From Arthrobacter sp. OY3WO11 (GTDB lineage Bacteria > Actinomycetota > Actinomycetes > Actinomycetales > Micrococcaceae), in the NCBI RefSeq assembly GCF_001641125.1, contig NZ_LWLP01000001.1, forward strand, positions 504,156-568,155: 64,000 nucleotides of DNA, read 5' to 3'. This document shows, piece after piece, positions 1-7,791 of this stretch. Below the pieces are notes generated by a model. It saw nothing but the letters and a program-made list of their open reading frames with translations. It did not search any database and was not told where the DNA came from. The translations under genes were made by a program, and so were the position numbers. Position 1 is the first letter of the stretch, and each line of letters starts with the position of its first letter.

Positions 1-298
1 GCGGCTTGCCCTCATCCCACGGCAGGTCCGTGCCATCGGTTATGCCGAACGGGACGACGACCTCCTGATCAGGACCGGCATCTTCTTCCAGCGCACCATG
101 GCCGTCCCCTACGGGCGCATGCAGTATGTGGACATCGGCGTGGGCCCGGTGGAGCGCGCACTGGGGCTGTGCACGCTTAAGCTCCACACCGCATCACCCG
201 GAACCAACGCCCAGATCCCGGGCCTGCCCGCCGCAGAAGGCGCACGGCTGCGGGAGCAGCTGGCGGCGCGGGGCGAAGCCAGGCTGGCAGGGCTGTGA
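1..298 (+). CDS. PH domain-containing membrane protein (YdbS-like), C-terminal part
   Basis: The reading frame is open from the window edge, so only the last 98 or so residues are seen and the start is missing. The visible part holds the typical end of a bacterial PH domain (bPH_2, formerly DUF304): a strand with Arg-rich PRQVRAIGY, then LIRTGIFF, then VPYGRMQYVDI, and a beta segment LCTLKLHTASPG. These proteins are membrane anchored through N-terminal helices that lie outside the window. The stop codon overlaps the GTG start of the next PH-domain gene by 4 bases, so the two are translationally coupled and probably form a hetero-complex, as paired YdbS/YdbT-type proteins are thought to do. 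Function is not known in detail. Confidence 0.85.
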   Translation, partial: RLALIPRQVRAIGYAERDDDLLIRTGIFFQRTMAVPYGRMQYVDIGVGPVERALGLCTLKLHTASPGTNAQIPGLPAAEGARLREQLAARGEARLAGL

Positions 299-1908
299 CT
301 GCGGAGGAACCGCGTCCCGGGCCCGCCGCCTTCCCTGACGCAGGCGCTGCAGCGGCTGCTGCCCAGCCAGTCAATGCATCCCAGCCAACCAATGCATCCC
401 AGCCAGGCAGCGCGTCCGACGGCGAGTGGCTGCGCGTGCACCCGGCGTCGCCCTTTATCCGCGGCTGGGTGGCCCTGGCCGCCATAGCCTTCTTCTTCGG
501 CCGTGACTTCTTCGAACGCTCGCTGCAGGGCCGGCCGGTCTTCGAGGAAGAGCTCGCCGGGAGGGCTTCCTGGCTGCTGGCGGGCGGCGGAACGGTGCTG
601 CTGGTCTCGGTGCTGGGCTTCCTCCTCACCTGGTACTTCACCAAATACCAGGTGTCCGGCGGCTACGTCAGGGTTAATACCGGGTTCCTTTTCCGGCAGC
701 AGCGCCAGGCGAGGCTGGACCGGGTCCAGGCCATCGACATCGTGCAGCCCCTGCTGGCCCGGATCTTCGGCCTGGCCGAACTCAAGTTCGAGGTAGCCGA
801 CGCAGGAGAGTCGGCGGTGCGGCTGGCCTACCTGAAGATCGACGACGCCCGGCAGCTGCGCGCCACCATCCTGGCCCGTGCCGCAGGGGTGGCCGTTGAC
901 CCCGCCCACCCGGAGGAGCCCTCGCCCGAGGCGCCAGAATTCCAGGTCCTGTCAGTACCGCCGCAGCGCCTCGTCGGTTCCCTGCTGCTCAGCGAGCAGA
1001 GCTTCTTCGTGGTGGTGGGCGGTATTGCCTCCGTGGTTCTGGCGGCCGCCACGGACAGCCAGGCGTTCTACTTCTACCTCATTCCCGCGGCCCTGGGCCT
1101 GGCCGCCAGCTATTGGGGGCTGTTCAACAAGGGCTACAACTTCACCGCGGCCATCTCCCCGGACGGCATCCGGCTGCGCTACGGCCTGCTGGACACCCAG
1201 GCGCAGACCCTCCCGCCGGGGCGGATCCAGGCCCTGAAGGTCACCCAGCCGCCGCTGTGGCGTCCGCTGGGCTGGTACCGGATGCAGGTCAACGTGGCCG
1301 GCTACGGGGTTGTGGAGAACGCAGGGGAAGGCTCCGCCCGGACCACGCTCCTGCCCGTCGGCACGCTGGCAAACGTGATGGGCATGCTCGCCCTGGTGCT
1401 GCCGGACCCTGGAACCCCGCAGCCCGCCGTCGTCTTCGGTGCGGGGCTGACCGGCCTGGATTCCGACGGCGGATTCGTCACCACCCCGCGGAGGGTCCGC
1501 TGGCTCGCCCCCCTGGGCTGGCGGCGGAACGGGTTCGCGGCCACGGACACCGCCCTGCTGCTCCGCTCGGGGCGCTGGTGGCGGCAGCTTGTGGTGGTTC
1601 CGCACCAGCGCACGCAGTCAATGGCCCTGCACCAGGGCCCGGTGGCGCGCCGGTTCGGCGTTGCCGACCTGGTGCTCCACACCACCCCGGGCCCCGTTGT
1701 GCCGCGCCTGGCCCAGGCCGCTACGGAGGTGGCACTGGCCCTGTTCGACGAACAGGCCGCGCGCGCCCGGCTGGCCAGGAAGCGGCAAACAACCGAACAA
1801 TGGCTCCGGCAGGTGGTACCTGGTGCACCGGCGGCCGCCACCGAACCAGTGGCCGGGCCCCTGGAAACTCCAACTCCTCAACAACAGGAAGGCGGGCAGT
1901 ATGGGTAA
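295..1908 (+). CDS. PH domain-containing membrane protein (YdbT-like)
   Basis: A 537-residue membrane protein with several bPH_2 domains. Residues 20-45 are a low-complexity Ala/Asn/Ser/Gln/Pro linker with a short repeat (NASQP twice). Two membrane segments follow at about 58-75 and 98-120, then a PH domain with the signature WYFTKYQVSGGYVRVNTGFLFR and RLDRVQAIDIVQPLLARIFGL split over positions 120-165. Further hydrophobic pairs lie near 235-280, followed by a second PH unit (GYNFTAAISPDGIRLRYGLL) and a third near 420-490. The GTG start is chosen because it overlaps the previous stop (GTGA). The gene sits between a YdbS-like gene and a DUF2520/panC pair, an order common at the end of actinobacterial folate operons. 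Role inferred only: envelope or membrane-associated. Confidence 0.85.
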   Translation: MTAEEPRPGPAAFPDAGAAAAAAQPVNASQPTNASQPGSASDGEWLRVHPASPFIRGWVALAAIAFFFGRDFFERSLQGRPVFEEELAGRASWLLAGGGTVLLVSVLGFLLTWYFTKYQVSGGYVRVNTGFLFRQQRQARLDRVQAIDIVQPLLARIFGLAELKFEVADAGESAVRLAYLKIDDARQLRATILARAAGVAVDPAHPEEPSPEAPEFQVLSVPPQRLVGSLLLSEQSFFVVVGGIASVVLAAATDSQAFYFYLIPAALGLAASYWGLFNKGYNFTAAISPDGIRLRYGLLDTQAQTLPPGRIQALKVTQPPLWRPLGWYRMQVNVAGYGVVENAGEGSARTTLLPVGTLANVMGMLALVLPDPGTPQPAVVFGAGLTGLDSDGGFVTTPRRVRWLAPLGWRRNGFAATDTALLLRSGRWWRQLVVVPHQRTQSMALHQGPVARRFGVADLVLHTTPGPVVPRLAQAATEVALALFDEQAARARLARKRQTTEQWLRQVVPGAPAAATEPVAGPLETPTPQQQEGGQYG

Positions 1909-2794
1909 GCCGGGACGCCTCGGCGTCGGAATCATCGGCGCGGGCAAAGTGGGGGCGGTCCTTGGCGCCGCCCTGCGCGCCGCGGAACACGCCGTCGTGG
2001 GCGTTTCGGCGGTGTCCGAAGCGAGCCGTGAGCGCGCAGAAACGCTGCTCCCCGGCGTGCCCGTCCTGCAAGTGCAGGAGATCGTTGATCGGGCGGAACT
2101 GGTCCTGCTGGCAGTCCCCGACGACGCCCTCCCGGGCCTGGTGGACGGGCTCGCGAAGCTGGGCGCGTGGCAGCCGGGACAGCTGGTTGCGCACACTTCC
2201 GGCCGCTTTGGCGTGGGCGTCCTGCACCCGGTCCGCGCCGCCGGAGCCGTCCCGTTGGCGCTGCACCCCGCCATGACGTTCACGGGGATGAGCCTGGACC
2301 TCACCCGGCTGCTGGACTGCACCTTCGGTGTCACGGCCGATGCCGCCATGCTTCCCATCGCCCAGGCGCTGGTGGTGGAGATGGGCGCGGAACCCGTGGC
2401 CATTGCCGAGGCGGACCGGACGCTGTACCACGCAGCACTGGCGCACGGCTCCAACCACCTGGTCACCCTCGTTGCGCAGGCGTCCGAGCTGCTGCGCTCG
2501 GTGGGGGTGGAACTGCCCGAACGCATGCTGGGCCCGCTCCTGCGGGCCACGCTGGAGAATGCACTGGCGTCAGGGGAGTCCGCCCTGACCGGACCGGTAG
2601 CGCGCGGTGACGTTGGCACAGTCGCGGCGCACGCGGAGGCGCTGCGGGAGTTCGACGGCGGCGGGCACGGCGATGTGCTGGCCGCCTACCTTGCCATGGC
2701 CCGCGCCACCGCCCTGCGGGCAGAAGGGCGCGGACTGCTGAAACCGGACCAGCTTGAGGGGCTGCGCCACGCCCTCGATCCGAAGGAGGACTGA
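1901..2794 (+). CDS. Rossmann-fold and DUF2520 domain oxidoreductase-like protein
   Basis: A 297-residue protein. The N-terminal Rossmann fold opens with [11 protein letters not shown] (GxGxxG dinucleotide-binding loop), followed by [14 protein letters not shown] and [11 protein letters not shown], and the C-terminal helical DUF2520 domain starts around residue 125 (LHPAMTFTG, then [16 protein letters not shown]). The family resembles ketopantoate reductase/6-phosphogluconate dehydrogenase folds. Because it sits directly before panC it is a reasonable candidate for a pantothenate-related reductase, but this is inference from position only. The ATG at 1901 lies inside the last codons of the preceding gene (8-base overlap) and begins the Rossmann strand after six residues; an upstream in-frame extension would run through the previous gene and is not credible. 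Confidence 0.85.
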   Translation: MGKPGRLGVGIIGAGKVGAVLGAALRAAEHAVVGVSAVSEASRERAETLLPGVPVLQVQEIVDRAELVLLAVPDDALPGLVDGLAKLGAWQPGQLVAHTSGRFGVGVLHPVRAAGAVPLALHPAMTFTGMSLDLTRLLDCTFGVTADAAMLPIAQALVVEMGAEPVAIAEADRTLYHAALAHGSNHLVTLVAQASELLRSVGVELPERMLGPLLRATLENALASGESALTGPVARGDVGTVAAHAEALREFDGGGHGDVLAAYLAMARATALRAEGRGLLKPDQLEGLRHALDPKED

Positions 2795-2796
2795 CG

Positions 2797-3729
2797 ATGC
2801 CCATCACACTTGCCACCACGGTGGCTGAGCTTAGAACCGAAGGCGCCCGGCTGCTGGGCTCCGGGCAGGGGACATCCCAAGGGCTCGTTCCCACCATGGG
2901 CGCGCTCCACGAGGGCCACGCCGCCCTGGCGCGTGCCGCCGTCGAACAGAACGACGTGGTGGTTGCCAGCATCTTCGTCAACCCGCTGCAGTTCGGCGAC
3001 GCCGTGGACCTGGACCGCTACCCGCGCACGCTGGACGCCGACCTTGCACTGCTGGAAGACCAGGGCGTGGACCTGGTTTTCGCGCCGCCGGTGGAGGAGG
3101 TCTACCCCGGCGGCGAACCGCTGGTGCGCATCACCTCGGGCCGGCTTGGGGAAAAGTGGGAGGGCGCCTCCCGGCCGGGCCACTTTGACGGTGCCCTGAC
3201 GGTGGTGGCCAAGCTCCTCCACTACGGCCTGCCCGCCGCGGGGGTGCCTGCCGCGGGGCTGCCGGCCGCCGGGGCGGCCCAGGGGGGCCTGCCCGCCTAC
3301 CGGGCGTACTTCGGCCAGAAGGACGCGCAGCAGCTGGCCCTGGTCCGGCGGATGGTGGCGGACCTCAATTTCCCGGTGGAGATCGTGGGCGTACCCACGG
3401 TGCGTGCGGTCGACGGGCTGGCGCTGTCCAGCCGCAACCGCTTTTTGTCGGACGAAGAGCGGGAGGCGGCCCTGGTGCTGTCCCGGGCCCTTCGGCTGCT
3501 GGAGGAACGGGCAAACGCCCGCGAACCGCTGGACCTTGACTCAGCCCGGGCCCTGGTGGAATCCCAGCCGCTGGTGGCGCTGGACTATTTCGACGTGGTG
3601 GATCCGGAGACCCTGGAACCGCTCGCGGAGAACTGCCGGGAGACGCCGTTCAGGGGTGAAGCCCTGGCGCTCATCGCCGCCAAAGTGGGGCCGGTCCGGC
3701 TGATCGATAACGCACCGCTGAGTTCCTGA
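2797..3729 (+). CDS. panC: Pantoate--beta-alanine ligase
   Basis: PanC joins pantoate and beta-alanine with ATP hydrolysis to AMP to give pantothenate (vitamin B5/CoA pathway, cytoplasm). Family signatures are clear: [18 protein letters not shown] (HxGH nucleotide-binding motif), [27 protein letters not shown], and the KMSKS-like LSSRNRFLS. It is 310 residues, about 20 longer than usual, because of a tandem [15 protein letters not shown] insertion at residues 145-159 just before the AYFGQKD motif, a place where the family normally has a short loop. A strong AAGGAGGA ribosome site precedes the ATG, which starts 2 bases after the DUF2520 stop. Neither panD nor coaX follows, unlike mycobacteria. 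It is the last gene of this operon. Confidence 0.97.
   Translation: MPITLATTVAELRTEGARLLGSGQGTSQGLVPTMGALHEGHAALARAAVEQNDVVVASIFVNPLQFGDAVDLDRYPRTLDADLALLEDQGVDLVFAPPVEEVYPGGEPLVRITSGRLGEKWEGASRPGHFDGALTVVAKLLHYGLPAAGVPAAGLPAAGAAQGGLPAYRAYFGQKDAQQLALVRRMVADLNFPVEIVGVPTVRAVDGLALSSRNRFLSDEEREAALVLSRALRLLEERANAREPLDLDSARALVESQPLVALDYFDVVDPETLEPLAENCRETPFRGEALALIAAKVGPVRLIDNAPLSS
3229..3273 (+). repeat. Three tandem 15-bp repeats inside panC
   Basis: Three consecutive 15-bp units (3229-3243, 3244-3258, 3259-3273) differ at only a few positions and encode [15 protein letters not shown]. The run continues into GAAQGGLPA. It lies between the [13 protein letters not shown] and AYFGQKD parts of PanC, probably a surface loop. 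The pattern fits slippage expansion that stayed in frame. Confidence 0.85.
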
Positions 3730-3738
3730 CCCAGGCTG

Positions 3739-4005
3739 CTACATGCACGGCTCTTCCCGGTTAGCCATCAGTTGTTCGAGCAATGCGCGCTCCGGCCTGT
3801 CCGGGTACTTGGCGACGCAGCGGCGCAGCCGGGCCCTTGCCAGCTCCTCACCGGGTTCGCGGCTGCAGAGAACTTCATCGATGATTTCCTGCGCCTGCCA
3901 CCGGAGGGACTCAATAGCGAACTGCCGGATCTCGGACGGGGTGTCATCCGCCATCCAGGGATCAGGGTCCGAGGGAACGCTCTGGAACATCCGCTCTGCT
4001 GACAT
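3739..4005 (-). CDS. Hypothetical protein, small acidic
   Basis: An 88-residue protein I do not recognise. It begins MSAERMFQSVPSDPDPW and is rich in Glu and Arg in its helical C-terminal half (EIIDEVLCSREPGEELARARLRRC, then ERALLEQLMANREE). There is no signal peptide or membrane segment. The start at 4005 is preferred over an upstream in-frame ATG at 4083 because AAGGAGG lies 5-11 bases before it. The gene points away from the TetR gene at 4134, so both share a 128-bp divergent region that carries the palindrome at 4095-4104; control by that regulator is possible but not shown. Confidence 0.6.
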   Translation of the reverse strand: MSAERMFQSVPSDPDPWMADDTPSEIRQFAIESLRWQAQEIIDEVLCSREPGEELARARLRRCVAKYPDRPERALLEQLMANREEPCM

Positions 4006-4094
4006 CGGGGCCTCCTTGCACCTGTCCGAAGCGGCCTGCGTGGGGGCAGCCACGGCGTCGAAGCACTGCGCTACGGGAAACATTACAGGGGGAA

Positions 4095-4124
4095 AGACCG
4101 GTCTGTCTTCCCCCGGAGTAGACT
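4095..4124 (+). promoter_or_regulatory. TetR operator palindrome and -10 box
   Basis: AGACCGGTCT at 4095-4104 is a perfect 10-bp palindrome, set inside a wider imperfect inverted repeat in which GGGGGAA (4087-4093 region) faces TTCCCCC. A TAGACT -10 box follows at 4119-4124, so the palindrome sits where the -35 region would be. It is placed for autorepression by the adjacent TetR protein and could also affect the divergent gene at 3739-4005. Confidence 0.6.
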
Positions 4125-4133
4125 GAAATTGCG

Positions 4134-4751
4134 ATGAATCCAGAGGCTAAAGTCCCGGCGTTCCCCCAAGTTGCTGCGGTGGCGCAGTCCGGTCCTGCCC
4201 ACTCGGTGGACAGGATCATGGCCGTTGCCTACGAGCTGTTCTCCACGCGCGGCGTGCGGGACGTTGGCGTCAACGAGCTCATTGAGCGGTCCGGGGTTGC
4301 CAAAGCCACCTTCTACCGGCATTTTCCGTCCAAGGATTCCCTGGTTTTCGCATTCCTGGAGCAGCGGGACAAGCAGTGGACCATGGACGGGATCTTGTTG
4401 GAGGCACGCCGCAGGGGCAGCACTCCCCAGGAGCAGCTGCTGGCCATCTTCGACGTATTCGGTGATTGGTTCCTGCGGGAGGACTTCGAGGCCTGTTCGT
4501 TTGTGCGGGTCATGCTGGAGATGGGGCCGGCCCATCCGCTGGGACAGGCCAGCATCGAATACCTGGCAAAGATCCGCGGCCATGTCCAGGCCGTAGCGGA
4601 AGAGGCCGGGCTGGTGAACCCCGAAGAGTTTGCCCGATCGCTGCTGATCCTGATGAAGGGCTCCGTCATCCAGGCTGTGGAGGGTGACACGCTGGCCGCC
4701 GAACGTGCCCGGCAGATGGCGGTCTGGCTGATGGAGCACCACCGCGGCTGA
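4134..4751 (+). CDS. TetR/AcrR family transcriptional regulator
   Basis: A 205-residue regulator. The N-terminal TetR DNA-binding domain covers about residues 23-70, with the helix-turn-helix VGVNELIERSGVAKATFYRHF and SKDSL capping it. The remaining helical part (WTMDGILLEARRRGS..., FEACSFVRVMLEMG...) is the ligand-binding and dimerisation domain. The start is supported by a TAGACT -10 box ending 9 bases before the ATG with no ribosome site, so the mRNA is probably nearly leaderless. The palindrome just upstream suggests autorepression. It converges on the LacI gene at 4799-5836 and no transporter or enzyme lies downstream, so the regulated target is unknown. Confidence 0.88.
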   Translation: MNPEAKVPAFPQVAAVAQSGPAHSVDRIMAVAYELFSTRGVRDVGVNELIERSGVAKATFYRHFPSKDSLVFAFLEQRDKQWTMDGILLEARRRGSTPQEQLLAIFDVFGDWFLREDFEACSFVRVMLEMGPAHPLGQASIEYLAKIRGHVQAVAEEAGLVNPEEFARSLLILMKGSVIQAVEGDTLAAERARQMAVWLMEHHRG

Positions 4752-4798
4752 CCGCAGGCCGCCCTCAAGCAACAGCTGTTCTGGAGCCAGCCGCGCCG

Positions 4799-5836
4799 TC
4801 AGGAGCCGGACTGCCTGGCCGGGATACGGGGTGCGGAGGTGCTGGACCGGACCACCAGCCGGGTCTCCATCAGCTCGTCCGCCGGCCCGGCGGCGGTGTC
4901 GCCGTCGTCCTGCACCAGCGCCAGCAGGCGCTCCACGGCCCGCGTACCCTGGTTTCGCGGAAACTGGTCGATGGTGGTCAGCCCCAGGATTTCGCCCATT
5001 TCGTGGCCGTCCACCCCAATGACGGACAGCTCTTCTGGGATCCGCAACCCGAGGTCGCGGGCCGCCAGTATTGCGCCGAAGGCCATCTCGTCCGACGCGC
5101 AGAAGATGGCGGTGGGCCGTTCTTCTGCGTCCGCCAGCAGCTGCTTCGTCTCCTTGTACGCATCGTTCGCCGAATAGTCGGAAATGAGGGACCACGCCTC
5201 GCGCAGGGGCAGGCCCGCCTCCGCCATCGCTTCCTCATATCCGGCGCGGCGGCCGCTGGAGATCTCGAAGTTCCGTCCAAGCTCGTGTTCGCCGCCGAGG
5301 TGCGCCACGCGTGTATGCCCCAGGCTGATCAGGTGGTTGGTGGCGCGGCGGCCCACCTCCACATCGTCAATCCGGAGGGTGGGGATCTCCGGCAGCGGAC
5401 CGCCCACTCCGACCACCGGAATTCCGGCCGCGAGGATCTGTTCGGTCTCGTGGGCGTTGAGCTGGAGCGAGACTGCAAGGACGCCGTCGAGCCGCTTGCG
5501 CAGGAGGAAGTCCCCCAGCACTGATTCCCGGTACCGGTCGCCCTGGAAGTCATAGAGGGTGAGGTCGTAGCCGGCGTCCATCAGGGCTGAATTGGCGCCC
5601 TCGAGCAGCGTGGCGAAGTACCACCTGTTGACGAAGGGGAGGACCACTCCGATGTTGTGGCTGCGCCCGCTCGCCAGGCTGGAGGCGTGGTAGGACATGA
5701 CGAAGCCGAGTTCGCTGGCGGCGGCGGTCACGGCCTCCCTTGCCCGGGCGGACACACTGCCCTTCCCGCTCAAAGCCCGCGACGCCGTCGCCTGCGAAAC
5801 ACCCGCCAAACGGGCTACATCCCTGATTCCTGCCAC
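4799..5836 (-). CDS. LacI family transcriptional regulator of the alpha-glucoside genes
   Basis: A LacI/GalR regulator with helix-turn-helix at its very start (IRDVARLAGVSQATASRAL, with the hinge helix SYHASSLASGRS near residue 60) and a periplasmic-binding-protein-like sugar sensor. I choose the GTG at 5836 (345 residues), which has AGAGGG just upstream and places the HTH at residue 3, as is usual. A longer version starting at 5881 (360 residues) is possible. Either way the start overlaps the end of the alpha-glucosidase gene at 5815-7575, so the two are co-transcribed. The likely targets are the alpha-glucosidase and the divergent ABC importer through the operators at 7607 and 7673. Inducer inferred: an alpha-glucoside such as maltose or trehalose. 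Confidence 0.88.
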   Translation of the reverse strand: MAGIRDVARLAGVSQATASRALSGKGSVSARAREAVTAAASELGFVMSYHASSLASGRSHNIGVVLPFVNRWYFATLLEGANSALMDAGYDLTLYDFQGDRYRESVLGDFLLRKRLDGVLAVSLQLNAHETEQILAAGIPVVGVGGPLPEIPTLRIDDVEVGRRATNHLISLGHTRVAHLGGEHELGRNFEISSGRRAGYEEAMAEAGLPLREAWSLISDYSANDAYKETKQLLADAEERPTAIFCASDEMAFGAILAARDLGLRIPEELSVIGVDGHEMGEILGLTTIDQFPRNQGTRAVERLLALVQDDGDTAAGPADELMETRLVVRSSTSAPRIPARQSGS

Positions 5837-7575
5837 TGACCCTCTGATGTTCCGCTTGGCCCCGTGCGCAGCCAGATGCACTGCGCAGGACCCAGTTTAC
5901 GCTGGGCGGCAGCGTCCCCGTCCGTGCTGAGCAGGATCTCCAGGGCGGGCAGGCCAACCGGCGCCTCACCCATGTTCATCATCACCAGGACTCCGTTGTT
6001 CACGAATGTCACGCAGTCCGAGGCCGAGGACCCTTCAAGCCAGTCGAGGGAACCGGCTCCGAGCTTCATGGACCGCCGGAGCCCCAAGGCCCGGCGGTAC
6101 AGGGACAGGACGGAGGACCCGTCCCGGTCCTGCACGTCCCGGGACAGCGCGGCCCATTCCTCCGGCTGCGGCAGCCAGGACTCACCAGTGCTGTTGAAAC
6201 CGAAAGCCGGTGCCTTCGCCTCCCAGGGCAGTGGCACCCGGCAGCCGTCCCGGCCGATGCGTTCTCCCGCGGTGCGCTTGAACGACGGATCCTGGCGGAA
6301 GGTGTGGTCCATGGTGGTGTGATCGGGCAGGCCCAGTTCTTCACCCTGGTACAGGTACACGCCGCCCGGCAGGGCGAGCATGAGCATGGAGGCCGCGGCG
6401 GCCCGTTGCAGGCCGAGCTCCGCGTCAGGCTGGACATCCTCGGCGCCCAGGCCGTCGCCGGGGCGGGCGGCTGGCTCCACGATGCCGAAGCGCGTTGCGT
6501 GCCGGACGACGTCGTGGTTTGAAAGAACCCACGTGGTGGGCGCCCCGACCGAATCGAACATCCGCAGCGAGCTTTCGATCACCGCACGCAACCGGGCGGG
6601 GTCCCATGGGGTGCCCAGGTACGCGAAGTTGAACGCCTGGTGCATCTGGTCCGACAGGACCCAGTTGGTCAGCCGGGACAGGGGATCGATGCTCGCCTCG
6701 GCACAAAGGATGCGGTCGCCGTCGAACTCGGCCAGGACCTCGCGCCACCTGCGGTAGATGTCATGGATTTCGGGCTGCCCGAACATCGGCGCAAGGTTGC
6801 CGGGGAAGTCGTCGGTGCTGATACCGTCGGGCCGGCCATGCCAGTCCGGCAGGCCATCGGCCTTGACCAGGGCATGGGCCACGTCCACCCGGAAACCGGC
6901 AACACCACGCTGGAGCCAGAAGCGCAGGATGCGTTCGAACTCGGCGTGCACTGCAGGGTTGTCCCAGTTGAAGTCCGGTTGGGAGGAATCGAAAAGGTGT
7001 ACGTACCACTGGCCGGGCTCGCCGGAGGGCTCGGTAATGCGCGTCCAGGCGGGGCCGCCGAAGTGCGACTGCCAGTTGTTGGGCGGGAGCTCCCCGGATT
7101 CCCCGCGGCCGTCCCGGAAGATGAACATTTCCCGTTCAGGGCTGCCCGGCCCCGCCTGGAGTGCGGCCTGGAACAGGGCGTGGTCGGAGGAGCAGTGGTT
7201 CGGCACGAGGTCGATGATCACCCGGATGTTCAGCGAATCTGCCCGGGCCACCAGCGCGTCGAAGTCGTCCAGGGTGCCGAACACGGGATCGACGTCGCAG
7301 TAGTCGGCGACGTCGTATCCGCCGTCCCGCTGTGGGGATACATAGAAGGGTGAGAGCCAGACGGCATCGACGTCCAGCGCCGCCAGCTGGTGCAGCTCGG
7401 CCGTGATGCCGGGCAGGTCGCCCTGGCCGTCGCCGTTGAGGTCCCGGAAAGAGCGGGGATAGATCTGGTAAATCACCGAGGACCGCCACCATTCCGTGCC
7501 GTGGTCGGCCGGGTGGACCGGCACCAGTTGGAGGGCGGAGATGTCGGACTCGTCGAGGGTGAGTGTGTTGGTCAT
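5815..7575 (-). CDS. Alpha-glucosidase, GH13 family
   Basis: A 586-residue cytoplasmic glycoside hydrolase that cleaves alpha-glucosidic bonds in small sugars (maltose, sucrose, isomaltose or trehalose type substrates; the exact linkage cannot be read). GH13 motifs are intact: VIYQIYPRSFRDLNGDGQGDL at about 35-55 (split here for reference), DLVPNHCS (region I, near 122-129), GFRVDVAHAL with nucleophile Asp231 (region II), ILCAEAS with acid/base Glu293 (region III) and LSNHDVVRH with Asp355 (region IV). There is no signal peptide, so substrate must be imported, which fits the divergent ABC importer at 7792-11671. The gene is followed by and overlaps the LacI gene on the same strand. Confidence 0.93.
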   Translation of the reverse strand: MTNTLTLDESDISALQLVPVHPADHGTEWWRSSVIYQIYPRSFRDLNGDGQGDLPGITAELHQLAALDVDAVWLSPFYVSPQRDGGYDVADYCDVDPVFGTLDDFDALVARADSLNIRVIIDLVPNHCSSDHALFQAALQAGPGSPEREMFIFRDGRGESGELPPNNWQSHFGGPAWTRITEPSGEPGQWYVHLFDSSQPDFNWDNPAVHAEFERILRFWLQRGVAGFRVDVAHALVKADGLPDWHGRPDGISTDDFPGNLAPMFGQPEIHDIYRRWREVLAEFDGDRILCAEASIDPLSRLTNWVLSDQMHQAFNFAYLGTPWDPARLRAVIESSLRMFDSVGAPTTWVLSNHDVVRHATRFGIVEPAARPGDGLGAEDVQPDAELGLQRAAAASMLMLALPGGVYLYQGEELGLPDHTTMDHTFRQDPSFKRTAGERIGRDGCRVPLPWEAKAPAFGFNSTGESWLPQPEEWAALSRDVQDRDGSSVLSLYRRALGLRRSMKLGAGSLDWLEGSSASDCVTFVNNGVLVMMNMGEAPVGLPALEILLSTDGDAAAQRKLGPAQCIWLRTGPSGTSEGQWQESGM

Positions 7576-7606
7576 CCGGTTATGCTAGCGGCATTTCCGC
7601 CAGAAA

Positions 7607-7620
7607 TGGAACAGCTTCCA
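7607..7620. promoter_or_regulatory. Possible LacI-family operator (proximal to the alpha-glucosidase gene)
   Basis: TGGAA and TTCCA face each other across CAGC, giving a 14-bp inverted repeat 32-45 bases before the alpha-glucosidase start. Ten of 14 positions are symmetric, but the centre is AG instead of the usual CG, so this is a weaker candidate than the site at 7673. Confidence 0.4.
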
Positions 7621-7672
7621 TCCAGTAAGTACGCGGAAATCTTTAATTCGCTGATCGTGTGGACGTTCTCAA

Positions 7673-7686
7673 TGGAATCGCTTACA
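7673..7686. promoter_or_regulatory. LacI-family operator in the divergent alpha-glucoside region
   Basis: TGGAATCGCTTACA matches the LacI/GalR pattern TGNAANCGNTTNCA: ten of 14 positions are symmetric about a central CG. It lies in the 216-bp gap between the alpha-glucosidase gene and the binding-protein gene, so one site could control both directions. The LacI protein at 4799-5836 is the obvious candidate to bind here. Confidence 0.6.
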
Positions 7687-7791
7687 GTTGTGACTTGTCT
7701 CACCGCCGGCATTGGCACCTGACAGCCGATATCTCCCAGGCGGGCATTTCTTACACCGGGCAGTTGCCCAATTCATGAAGGAGGCGCATCG

